Below are positions 21,719-32,800 of a stretch of DNA of 64,000 bases, piece by piece. The stretch lies in NCBI GenBank assembly GCA_033032865.1, contig JAWHQI010000061.1:372001-436000 (forward strand). The letters run 5' to 3'. A program made the translations under genes and the position numbers. Positions within the stretch are counted from its first letter, which is position 1. The number at the start of each line of letters is the position of its first letter. The notes beneath the pieces are model-generated. The model saw only the letters and a program-made list of their open reading frames with translations, had not been told where the DNA came from and ran no database searches. The DNA is from Dactylorhiza incarnata (lineage: Eukaryota > Streptophyta > Magnoliopsida > Asparagales > Orchidaceae).

Positions 21719-22265
21719 GGGTCTTTATATTGGCAGCCCCTATTTGGCTATTGACACACCAATTTCTATGAGTTATAATGCGCCTTTTGAAAATATGTAT
21801 TATACATGCATATTTAGGAAAAATGTTCAACACTAAAATTGTAGATCTCATCGAGATTTACAACTTTCGTGTTGAACACTTTTCCTAAAAATGCACCCAC
21901 AAGGCGTATTGCCGTCCTGATCGTAATTATAGCAAATTTATAACGAATTTTTCCGAGACGAATAACTTTCATGTTGAACATTTTTTGATATGAAGTCGTT
22001 TAGGCCCCCGATTTGGACCCCGAAAAAACTGACCCCGAAATTTATTAATTTAATATTTTTCGGGGTCAGTTTTTTCGGGTCCAAATCGGGGGCCTAAACG
22101 ACTTCATATCAAAAAATGTTCAACATGAAAGTTATTCATCTCGGGAAGATCTACAACTTTCGTGTTAACAACTTTTTACGATTCAACACGAATCGGGCTC
22201 GAATCGCGAACTTCACCCCCTGGAGTTCCCCTAAGAACTCCAGGGGATCCGGATCCTTTGGTGAA
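21719..22265. mobile_element. Diverged relative of the foldback MITE containing a long hairpin
   Basis: The left part repeats, with divergence, the body of the neighbouring MITE ('caatttctatgagttataatgcgccttttgaaaata', 'gaacacttttcctaaaaatgca'). It is followed by the long palindrome at 21956-22141 and a smaller palindrome CCCTGGAGTTC...GAACTCCAGGG at 22218-22245. Outer boundaries are uncertain. Confidence 0.5.
21956..22141. repeat. Long near-perfect hairpin, arms of about 80 nt
   Basis: The left arm (about 21956-22040) and right arm (about 22058-22141) are complementary except for one 1-nt bulge in a run of C/G near 22020 and a mismatch near the outer end. The loop is 17 nt (22041-22057). 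The arms include 'cccccgatttggaccccg' and its complement. A transcript from either strand would form a stable stem. Confidence 0.85.
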
Positions 22266-22716
22266 GGCATCCTAATTTCCAAATGAGAGTTGCATTATTT
22301 CGATGACGGTACAATTTGACACTCATGTAGCCTTTGTACACTTTCCTCGTATTTAAAAACAAATTGAGTTTTTTATTTTATAATTTATGTAGTAATGATA
22401 ATAAAATAATTATATTTAATGAGTAATGATATTATTAAGCATTACTTTAATATAATAGAGTACATGCAAACAAAATTGACGTTTCTGAGTTCTACACTTA
22501 GTAAGGTTATTTTAAGAATATTAAATTAAATTTATATATTAATTAATCACGCATCTCAATATGATTTTTGTATGCAAATGCTTGGGTAGCTAAAATTAAT
22601 TTATCTACTAATCAAGTAATCCAATGCAATTTCTGTATGTAGATGCTTCGATAACTGAATTATTATAGTTTCTTGAAGAGACAAATCTCAAATTACAAAT
22701 CTCAAATTACATATAG
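22266..22716. other. AT-rich spacer
   Basis: No ORF of note and no recognised motif apart from the directly repeated 'aaatctcaaattaca' near 22682-22710. Confidence 0.35.
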
Positions 22717-23105
22717 GCGCCGTTCGTTTGGGCGGAATTGGAGCTTGGAATTGGAATTCAATAGATTATGGCATACTTTTACTTCAAGTGATGATTTCTG
22801 AAGTTTAGCTGTATTGTCAATTCTTTCAATTATTTTAAAAGGACTAAAATAACACGTGTGTGTATATATATGTATTTGTGTGTGTATGTATGTGGACTTT
22901 ATATGATTTTATCACTATTTTAAATTTAAAATTTTAATTCCATCTACTGAATTCTAACATACAACCGAACAACAGAATTACCGATTCCAATTACAGTTAC
23001 AGAATTTCTGGATTCGGCCGAACAACAGAATTGGAATTGACTTCAATTCCAATTACAGCCCAAATTGAAATTGGGTCAATTCCAATTCCTGCCAAACGAA
23101 CGAAG
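22717..23105. mobile_element. MITE with CGTTCGTTTGG ends
   Basis: Left end GGCGCCGTTCGTTTGGGCGG followed by 'gaattggagcttggaattgg'; right end 'caattccaattcctgccaaacgaacg'. These are inverted repeats of about 40 bp rich in GGAATT/AATTCC. The same kind of sequence appears degraded at about 40780-40895 and 58501-58620. A (TG)-rich stretch lies at 22856-22890. Exact ends and duplication were not resolved. Confidence 0.55.
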
Positions 23106-24110
23106 AGATATAGATTTTTGGTTTGGAATTTTTTAAAATAGCCAAGAAAATGTAAGTCATTTAATTAGAAGGAAATGGGTAAATGTGGTATAGTGAATGT
23201 TTTACCAAAAGATTTTTTTCCTCTTTTAATATAGTAATATAATATAGATTTACTACTGCATGAGAAAAAAAAAAGAGTCACATAAGTGAATAAGTGATTG
23301 CTCTTCATTAATCTTCTAGAATCCTAAGTTTGCGATAGTGCATTTATATAATTCAAAAGCTTAGAGTTACTCAGCAACTTGTTTTTACCATGGCCTGTGA
23401 TTCGCGAAATAGATACCCTGATACAAGTACAAAGCAAAATGGGGATGAAAAGGAGGGTTGCGATTCGAGCACTACTTTTACAACACTCCGATTCGAGCAC
23501 TACTTTCAGTCCTGCAAAACAGAAGCAAGAAAAATGTTCGACTGAAAGGCGTAACGAAGAAAGGCGAGCGATAGCGAAGCAACGGTACATGGCCCAAAGG
23601 ATCCGAAGGGTGCATAGTAGGTGAGCCGATGTGAGGAGGTGAGCTTATCCCAATAGGAGAAGGTGAGCAGAACTAAGTCTGCAATTAAAAGAGAATTTCA
23701 AAACACCAAAAAAATATTTTCTTTCAATTATCTAAACTTTTGTTGTGTATTTTCATAAATAACAAAAATGATAAAAACTGCTTATTCTTCATTGCAATAT
23801 TCACGAATGAATAGATATATCTCTTAAAGATTCATTACAATGTATAATTTAACTTTCATGTTTCTTAAAATGTTGTTTTGATTAGTCATGCCATAGAGTA
23901 ATCTTGAGAAAATGTTGCCTAGCGAGTATTCACACCTACTGATGATGGTTCAATAATGGATTCCTATAGGAACTTCAGGATGAAACTAAGGTCAGAGAAG
24001 AAATTAAAAATTATTCTACTTGAATATTGAAGTTGATGATGATCTTAAGCGGGTAGTTCGGATCAAAACGGCACGAAAAAAATGCTTGTTTGCCATAAAC
24101 TTCTCGCATA
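23106..24110. other. Intergenic stretch without a supported gene
   Basis: Two overlapping opposite-strand ORFs near 23324-23624 (81 and 88 codons) lack family motifs and splice context. I do not call either. Confidence 0.4.
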
Positions 24111-24116
24111 ATATAT

Positions 24117-24346
24117 ATAGGGTCATTTACTCTCTATGTTTGCTAAACTATAGGTTGCACATCTTACTTTTCAATTTACAAAAACCTCCCTCCACAAGTT
24201 TACATTTCATAACATTCGTGCACAACAAAATTCCCTTGGAAATTTACTCCAAGGCTTTTTTCTATATGCATGGATGTTATGAAATGTAAATTTACAGGGG
24301 AGATTTTTGTAATTATGCTAACTTCAAGGGGAAGTCTTGGTAATTA
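24117..24346. mobile_element. MITE related to the one at 58152-58449
   Basis: Begins 'ggtcatttactctctatgtttgctaaa' and ends 'aattatgctaacttcaagg...ggtaattatata', forming an imperfect inverted repeat. The interior 'catttcataacatt' and 'aatgttatgaaatg' phrases are mutually complementary. The copy at 58152-58449 shares the same outline and several phrases. Confidence 0.55.
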
Positions 24347-24350
24347 TATA

Positions 24351-24352
<2 letters not shown>

Positions 24353-24394
<42 letters not shown>
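24353..24394 (+). repeat. (AC)n microsatellite
   Basis: About 21 uninterrupted AC dinucleotides directly adjoin the MITE end. Confidence 0.95.
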
Positions 24395-24396
<2 letters not shown>

Positions 24397-25108
24397 TTAT
24401 ATAAGGGAAAAAAAGAGTTTTTTATTTATTTTAAAAAAATGTCATTATCTGTTCAATTTTTAAGTCTGTAATTGGCAAGACAAAATTTACGAAAATGAAC
24501 AATGACAAATGTATTGTCGCGCCAGGGCACATAGGAGCCTAACAAGAAACGAACTTTCATCACCGGAAGTAAGTCGTGACAAAATATGAATGCATGCCTA
24601 CATTTGAGAAGGAGGGCGGGGATTCCACCTATGTAGACATTTTTTTCGAGCTCAAAATTGATGATTTGATCAGCTCATCGAGGAGAATCATCAGTTACAC
24701 TTAAATATGTAGACCGAGTCCACGACATTGAGGACGAGGTTGATGTTTCAACAATGCAGGTAGGGTACAGAATTCACAAACATTTAAGGATGCTGAGCAG
24801 TTGTCTTGATGTCTTCTTGACATTTACCAAAATATCATTTATACTTTCCAATCAAGAGAACTGAGAGTTAATGAATATTATTTTCCTATGGTGTTGAAGA
24901 GGGACTGGTGTACTCTAGGTTCTAAGAACATGTCCTCATTTAGGGTAGGGGCTTATTATTCCTGTTTAGTCAGGTTTAATGAGTGTTTGACTCATGTTTT
25001 TAATGTGTTGAGCTTTTATTTGGTCTTAAGCCCTTTCGGCTGTATTATATCTTATTGTTGATTTTCGGTATGATCCCTCTAGAGTTGGTGGTTCATTTTT
25101 CTCAAGTA
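24395..25108. other. Intergenic stretch without a supported gene
   Basis: No recognised coding motif or repeat structure. Confidence 0.35.
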
Positions 25109-25116
25109 TCATCGGT

Positions 25117-25660
25117 AGCGGTGTGCAAAAATAACCGAAGAACCGAGAACCGAACCGAGAACCGAACCGAATGGTTCAGGTCGGTTCCCGGGCCTAGTTC
25201 TCATAACATCAGAACCGACAATTCGGTTCGGTTGCCGGTTCCACAGGTCGGGTAACCAAAACCGACCCGAGAACCAAAAATCAATGCTAAAGATTTTTTG
25301 AGATAACGGTTATAGTCATATGACTTAATACGCGAAAATGATTGAGAATATAGTCGTGGACAAAGAAAATAATTTTTGAACTTGTATAGTTGTATGACTT
25401 CAATGTTATACAGAGCCAAAATTTAATTATTTTAAGACATTGGTAGTTTGACATAGTCATGAGTTGGAAGAGCCATTATTTTAATTATTTTGAGACATGG
25501 GTAGAACCAAGAACCGAACCGAAGTGAACGGTTCGGATCTGGTTCTATACTTTAGAACGGTGGGTTAATTCTGAATCCAAAAATTTGAAACTGAACCTAT
25601 ATGGGTCGATTCGTGATTTTGGTGGAACCGAACCGAACCGATCCGAGTTGCACCCCTAAC
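25117..25660. mobile_element. hAT-type MITE rich in ACCGAACCGA repeats
   Basis: Ends read AGCGGTGTGCAAA and TTGCACCCCTAAC (imperfect inverted repeats of the common plant TAGGGGTGCAA type), flanked by CATCGGT (25110-25116 and 25661-25667). Subterminal regions consist of 'aaccgaaccga' and 'gaaccgagaaccg' repeats on both sides. Non-coding. A short sequence at about 27590-27740 ('ggctcggctcgaaatcgaa') is a decayed element of similar style. Confidence 0.65.
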
Positions 25661-25667
25661 CATCGGT

Positions 25668-26852
25668 CTGTTTTAACTCATTCCTAGGCTATGGTGTGCA
25701 TAGAGTTTGTTTGTTCAATGCGATTTACCTTTCTTAGACTGTAGGAAGACAGGTATAGAAGATTCATGAGTATATCCATACTGTTTGTGGTATGATTCTA
25801 TAGTGGAAGTAGAATTCCGTTCCAAAATTTTCGAGGGCAGAGTAAAATGCCTCGCTATAATCCTAAGAGTAAATTCTTTGCCAACTAGATTGGCAACAAA
25901 TGTTACTTATGAAAACGGATCTCTCTGCGCTCCCCAGCAAGAATTCTTTGTTGCTTATATTTTGTGTGCTTCATGTCTTGTGTTTGTTTGCCCGCTTAAC
26001 AACAAATTTAGGTCATCATTTCTCATGCACATCAACATTTTATGCCTATAACATGATAGCTCATAGCGTTACGAAATGAGTATCTTTTTGCTTATGAATA
26101 AAGAATCATAAGCATGTTAGGTTTCATGGACCAAACGACACGTTTCCGATATTTGTTTACAAAATATCTTTCAGTACTATATCGGCTAATATATTAGCTA
26201 TTGGCCGTATACCCTGACAGTATATCATTTCACTTTTTAAATTTATTTTATTTAGTGTATATACTTTAATAGACAAACAAAACAAAATTGTTCGTTGTTT
26301 CCTGCCTAGCACTCGACTCTCTTTCTACTTCCACTGACTTTTTTCCTTGAGCTCATCCGTCGTCAACGTCGATTATGCTTGATCTTTTGATTTTAGACTG
26401 AGGGCTCCTTATCTTCGATCATCGTTGACGACTTTATAGCTCCCAGCTTCCTCTCGCTTGCTTCCATGTGTTATACCATTATAACTTCCCAACATATTAA
26501 AACTGACATAAAATGCCCAAACTGACGTGTCCCCGGCGTTGCATCCTTGGTTAGCACTAGTCCTTACAAATCCAGATTATGTAGGGTGGAAAAGTAGAAT
26601 GAGGGGGCAGTTTAAACCACAAAACAATTTTCAAAAACAACAGAACTCTATTGCTGCAATGAAACAAAATAAACTTACAAGCCTAAGCGTGTCAATGATA
26701 TGCTGTCAAAAATACATTGAAAACTAAGGATAGAATACACTCAAGACCACTAATAAATTTAAGGTGGTGGTGTTAGTACTAAAACTGTCAGTAAAATTTT
26801 GGCTCAAATAAACAAAAAAGGACTTGATGAAAGCATGTACCTAATCCATGGT
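25668..26852. other. 3' flank of the SMU1 gene
   Basis: AT-rich, with no exon recognised downstream of the SMU1 stop codon. The 3' untranslated region and poly(A) site of SMU1 must lie here, but I cannot place them. The ORF at 25785-26051 has no recognisable motif. Confidence 0.4.
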
Positions 26853-29800
26853 TTATGGCTTCCATATTTTCATGGTACAATCTTCTGCATATGTGATTAC
26901 GAGATTCATGTGAGGATGATGACTTACGCCGATCACATCCTTTTCATGAACCTGCAAATAAGGAATTAGAAGTATTTCATCAGAAATATTTACTTCAAAT
27001 ATAATGTACAATGACTATGTAAGAAAAGATTTATCAAATTCCATTTCTCCCAGCAGCAACTATTCGATTCAGTGCAGAGTATCAGTTTTGGCAAGGAAAT
27101 GCTCCAAGCAGGCTTACATATTCTATTTACAATCAATGTTTTTTATTTTCTAACATACAAGAATACAAAGCATTTTACTTGTTGATACTAAAATGTAGCC
27201 TCTGATCTTCTGCCTTATTTTACTCGGATAGTACAGGTTAGCGTGGATACAAGGGGAAACGGGTGCATCGGCATAACATAAAAACTTACTAAGATATTGT
27301 TGTCGATAGGTAATTTCAGCGATTGCGAGACGAGAGAGATGGACAATCAAAAGCGAAATAGCCCTAACAATAAAATAATGGGATATAATTTTGAGAGGCA
27401 AGCTCCCGCCAAACTTTCCCCCCAAAATGTCATCCTCCAAAATGAGAGAACATTCAACGCTCCCCAAAAAAAACCTAACACCATCCTTAATTATTGTGGT
27501 GGGCTCCATTGTGCCGAGACGGTAGCTCCCTAAAGGGGATCGACTCTGGTGCCGACTCCAGGGCCCCACCGCCTCCTTCCACTGCTCTTCCAATCTAGGG
27601 TTGATTTCGATTCGAGTTCGAGCGTTTAGGCTCGGCTCGAAATCGAAATTTTTGAGTCCAAGTCGGCTCGCAATCGAGCCAGCTCGACTCAAAATGGATC
27701 GATTCCGAGCCGTCTTGAAATTGAATTGACTCGGCTCGAAATTAAATTGAGCCGGTTCAAAATAGAGTACATGAAGCCCTTTAAGGCTTTACACCTTTAG
27801 TTTAGGTTTAGACATTAGTGTTTTTAATTTTAAAATAATAATATGCTAATAAATATAGTATACATTAATAAATTTGAACTGATTGGAATCATATTTCGAA
27901 AGATTCGTGGCAGACACAAAATCGAGCAAGATTTCCTCCTGTAGCCGTAACCCCCTAGAAAACCCTTACTTCGCTACACTCCCCATCAGCCGGGCCCGTG
28001 CTTGCCGCCGCCAATGAAACTGCAGCACCTCCAATAGGACCAGCACTCTTCCCCAAACTGCACCACACCAACACTCCAACCTTTAATGGTCGCCGCTCCA
28101 ACAATCTCTGGATTTCCACCCCTACACTGACGCCCCTTAAATGGTGAATTTCACATTTATTTTCAAATTTATCTACTTTGCACGGATGCATCATTTTATT
28201 TCTAGTTATACTTGACTCTAATTAATCTTTGCTTGTATCTTTCACTGAATGTGTGACACTTCCTCATCTTGCTCTTTATGCAATTAAATACTGTCATTGC
28301 TATCTCCTAACCTAAATTGTTATGTTTGTGATCATTGTGATTCTTGCACGGGATTTTAAAATTAAATTTGTTTAATTACTTGGGGCAAAGAATTAATAGC
28401 ATGATTTAATCATTGCATTGCATTGCATTCAGGTCTATGTCGTGAGCATCCTGCCCATTAGATTGCGTGCCCGTGTGCATTTTCATTTTCATTTAAGATT
28501 TGGGCATCGCATGTCCATCACCCGTAGATTCGTCCTGCTTCACTCTGTGTTCTTCCTCCATTGTTGTGAAAAGTCTCACCCATGCGTCTTCATAACAATA
28601 TCCCACCATAATCATTATCAATTGTTTTGAATACAAAATACATATAATCCTTAATTATTGCAATAGCCTACATTGCGCCGATAGTGGTAGCTCCATGCTC
28701 CTCTTTCATCGTTCTGAGGCGCCTCACCCAGACATCTTTGTAACAGATTTCTAAAACATTTGAGATCTTTATTTTCACTCTAAATTTAGATTTGGAAGCA
28801 AAGGTTCTACTTTAACAAAGTAATATACTGGTCACATAAACCTGTACAACAAGCCAAACTTAAGTCTTTAAGGGAAAAAAAGGAAACACTCTGGCCCTAA
28901 TATGAATTACCCCTGACAGACATTCCTGCCTTAATATTCAATACACTGTTGTAAATTTAATAAATTTTATTCCAAAAAATGATCAAAATTCGAGACAATA
29001 TCCGCTGTTAGTATCGATGTATATTGTACAACCCCCATATCCATCGAGTAGGTTGCCACGACCCAGGAGTGCATCGGGGTCGCGTCTGTAGTATGATCCA
29101 GGACAGGGAGAGCGGTAGAGGCAAAAACCTCCTGCTCACCCAGCTGGAGTAAGAGGTAAGTGAGGGGGAGAGAGGAGGAGGGGCGGGTGCCCCCCTCTCT
29201 CGCCCTCGCCCAGCTAGGGGCGAGAGGGGAGGGGCGGGTGCCCCCCTCTCGCCGCACCCAGCTAGGGGCGAGAGGGGAGGGGCGGGTGCCCCCCCTCTCG
29301 CCCTCGCCCCTCTCGCCCGCACCCAACCAGGGGCGAGTGGAGGAGGGGGGCCGACCCCCTCTCTCGCCCCCGACCCTGGTAAGGGGGAAGACCCTTGGTC
29401 TCGCCCCAACCCAGCAAGGGTGCTCGCCGAGACCCGCGAAGTACCCCAGTTAGGGGGCTCGCCGAGACCAGCAGGGTGCTCGCCGAGACCCGCGAGGTAC
29501 CCAAGTTAGGGGGCTCGCCGAGACCAGCAGGGTGCTCGCCGAGACCCGCGAGGTACCCAAGTTAGGGGGCTCGCCGAGACCAGTTAGGGTGCTCGCCGAG
29601 ACTCGCGAGGTACCCCAGTTAGGGGGCTCGCCGAGACCAGCAGGGTGCTCGCCGAGACCCGCGAAGTACCCCAGTTAGGGGGCTCGCCGAGACCAGCAGG
29701 ATGCTCGCCGAGACTCGCGAGGTACCCCAGTTAGGGGGCTCGCCGAGACCAGCAGGGTGCTCGCCGAGACCCGCGAGGTACCCAAGTTAGGGTGCTCGCC

Positions 29801-32800
29801 GAGACCAGCAGGGTGCTCGCCGAGACCCGCGAGGTACCCAAGTTAGGGGGCTCGCCGAGACCAGTTAGGGTGCTCGCCGAGACTCGCGAGGTACCCCAGT
29901 TAGGGGGCTCGCCGAGACCAGCAGGGTGCTCGCCGAGACCCGCGAAGTACCCCAGTTAGGGGGCTCGCCGAGACCAGCAGGATGCTCGCCGAGACTCGCG
30001 AGGTACCCCAGTTAGGGGGCTCGCCGAGACCAGCAGGGTGCTCGCCGAGACCCGCGAGGTACCCAAGTTAGGGTGCTCGCCGAGACCAGCAGGGTGCTCG
30101 CCGAGACCCGCGAGGTACCCCAGTTAGGGGGCTCGCCGAGACCAGCAGGGTGCTCGCCGAGACCCGCGAGGTACCCAAGTTAGGGGGCTCGCCGAGACCA
30201 GTTAGGGTGCTCGCCGAGACCCGCGAGGTACCCCAGTTAGGGGGCTCGCCGAGACCAGCAGGGTGCTCGCCGAGACCCGCGAGGTACCCCCTCTCGCCCA
30301 GTTCCGGGGGGAGGGGTCGGTCTGCGTTTAGCGTTCCAGAACAGCGGGATTTGGCTATCTGCAGGCCAAATCCGGGGGGCATTTTGGTAACTTCGCAGGC
30401 AGTTTTTGGTTATTCGCAGCCCAAATCAGAAATCCTATAAATAGGACCAAGGGGGCACCATTTGGATGGATCTCATTCTTAGGTAGCTCTATCCTCTCTC
30501 TCCCTCCTCAGCAAGTCTCTCTAGAGAGGGTGAGGAGAGGCTCCAGTGGTGCCCAGGCTTAGTAGTGGCTTGGGAGGGGAAGTTCCAAGGGGACTTCCGG
30601 GTATGTGGCGGGACCTCCCCACTAAGCCCTTGGTCTGTTTCCAAATCTAAGTGCTCTTGCCTAGAGAGTTGGCTCGAGGGAAGTAGGTGTGAGACCACCC
30701 CTTCTTAGGGACCCCGAACTCCACAGAGACCAAGTCTTGTCCTCAAGATTTCGGTTTCAACATCTTGGTGCGGTGAGCGTGGAGAGTGGTCAGCACAGAA
30801 GTCCTTGAGCCAAATCTCATGACAGGAGACCTCGGAGGAGGAGACGATGAGGGGTCTCACATCCCAAGTGAGGTGGTAGGAAGGGGAGAGTTCATGACGG
30901 CCATCAAGGGAATCATGGAGCTACTCCAAGGCATCTCCAGGGGAGGTGACTGCTCGGCTCCCTCCCCCCAGACACCGCCTTTTGGGGCGCAAGGAGTGCT
31001 CGCCCAGGGGGAGTCAGGAGAGGTTGCCCCAGGTGGTCGGCCAGGCAAGGAGCCAGTGACTGAGAGTGGCGAGCGAGACCTCGCCGGACGAGTACTTTTT
31101 CCCAGCCCGGCGAGTGGGGTCTCGCTCGGAGCAGGAGTCGCGCGAGCGGAGCTCGCGAAGCCGGCGAGTGGGGTCTCGCTCGGAGCAGGAGTCGCGCGAG
31201 CGGAGCTCGCGAAGCCGGCGAGTGGGGGGTCACCCTTTAGCGAGCTGATCATCTCGGCTCCCATCCCGGAAGGCTTCAAGGAGCCCAACATGACTTTCTA
31301 TACCGGGAAGGATGATCCCGTCCAGCACCTACAGTGGTTCGAGGATACCGTCTCCATCAGGCCCATGACGGACGCGTTCAAGTGTCGTCTCTTCGCCACC
31401 ACCCTGAGAGACAAAGCTAGGGACTGGTTCCACCAGCTCCCGGTTGGCTCCATTTACAGCTTTGATGACTTGAGCCGAAGCTTCCAGCTACGCTTCTCCA
31501 CATCCAAGAAGAGGAAGAAGAATGCTGAGTCCATTTTCCTGGTCAAGCAGAGGCACGAGGAGACGTTGGCCCAGTACATGGACAGATTCCAGGAGGAGAT
31601 CCAGAACATCCAGGAGGTGCCAGGGTATGCCCTCCAGATGGCTTTCACCGTGGGGCTACGAGAGAGCCTCTTCAAAATGCGCCTAACTAGGAAGCCTCCC
31701 CTGTCCTTTGAGGACCTGATGGAAAAAGCTGCAAAGGAGATAGCCACTGAGGCGGCGAACCCGGGGCTGGCAAAGAAGTTGGCAAAGCTAGTGGAGGTCG
31801 AGCCAAGAGAGCAAGGTGGCCTCAGGCAGCAGGAAGGAAAGAGGAGGGAAGAGCAGAGGGGTCAAGGGTACCAGGGACCCCAGGGGGGTCAGGAGCAAGG
31901 GAGGGGTCTCGCCCAAGGAGGGGGAAACTTCTACGGAGGCCAAGGGAGGCCCAACCCTCCTCCTTGGAGGCAGGCCCCTAGGCAGCTCCTACCCCCACCA
32001 GCTCAAGCTATGGCGATTCGAAGAGGAGGAGGAGTGGAAGCAAGAGACATCCCAGCCCGTAGGAGAAGGGGGGGAAGAGCGGTGCCATACTGCGACTACC
32101 ACCAAGCAGAGGGGCATGCAACAACTACCTGCCCAGAGTTCTTGGAGGTGAGAGAGGCGAGAGGTCAGACACAACAGCAGCCGCCGGTGCGGATTGAAGA
32201 AGTCCCACCTGGAGCAGTAGTGGACGACGACATCTGCGAGGACCGAACTGACATAGGAGCCAAAGGACGGGTCGCGGTGATCCACGGGGGGGTAGGGATC
32301 GAGGCCACCCGTAAGGCAAGCCTCCACGCCGTATATCGACGCAGCGTCGCTTCAACGTCACAGGACCCACCTCCCGAGGAGAAAATCACTTTCTCAAGCA
32401 AGGACATGCCAGATAACGAGGATCCATTCTGTGATGCGCTAGTCATTCAGACAGCCATCGAAGGTTACACTGTCTCTCGGATCCTCGTTGACAACGGGAG
32501 CTCTGTCAACGTCATTTTCAAGAAGGCATTTGACGAGTTGAAGGTGGAGCCAAGGAGGGTGCTGGCCTCAGATGGGCCCTTGTTTGGATTCTCCGGGGAA
32601 AGGAAAGAGGTGGAGGGTGGAGTTGGACTCCAAGTGACGATGGGGGGAGGCTCAAGGAACTGTCGGTTCGTCATAGTTGACGCTCCTAGCAGTTACAATG
32701 CCATCTTCGGAAGACCCCTCATCAGCGCCTTCCGATGCGTACCATCATCCTTCCACCAATGCCTCAAGCTCAACGCTGGAGGAATCCAAGTCAGGATCCG

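Noticed and set aside
23324..23624. Opposite-strand ORFs of 81-88 codons
   Set aside because: No motif, no splice or promoter context, mutually overlapping.
29160..30440. Long proline/arginine-rich ORFs on both strands of the LTRs (repeated at 35040-36320)
   Set aside because: They arise because the 56-bp and G/C-rich repeats are open in several frames. They overlap on both strands and have no family motif.
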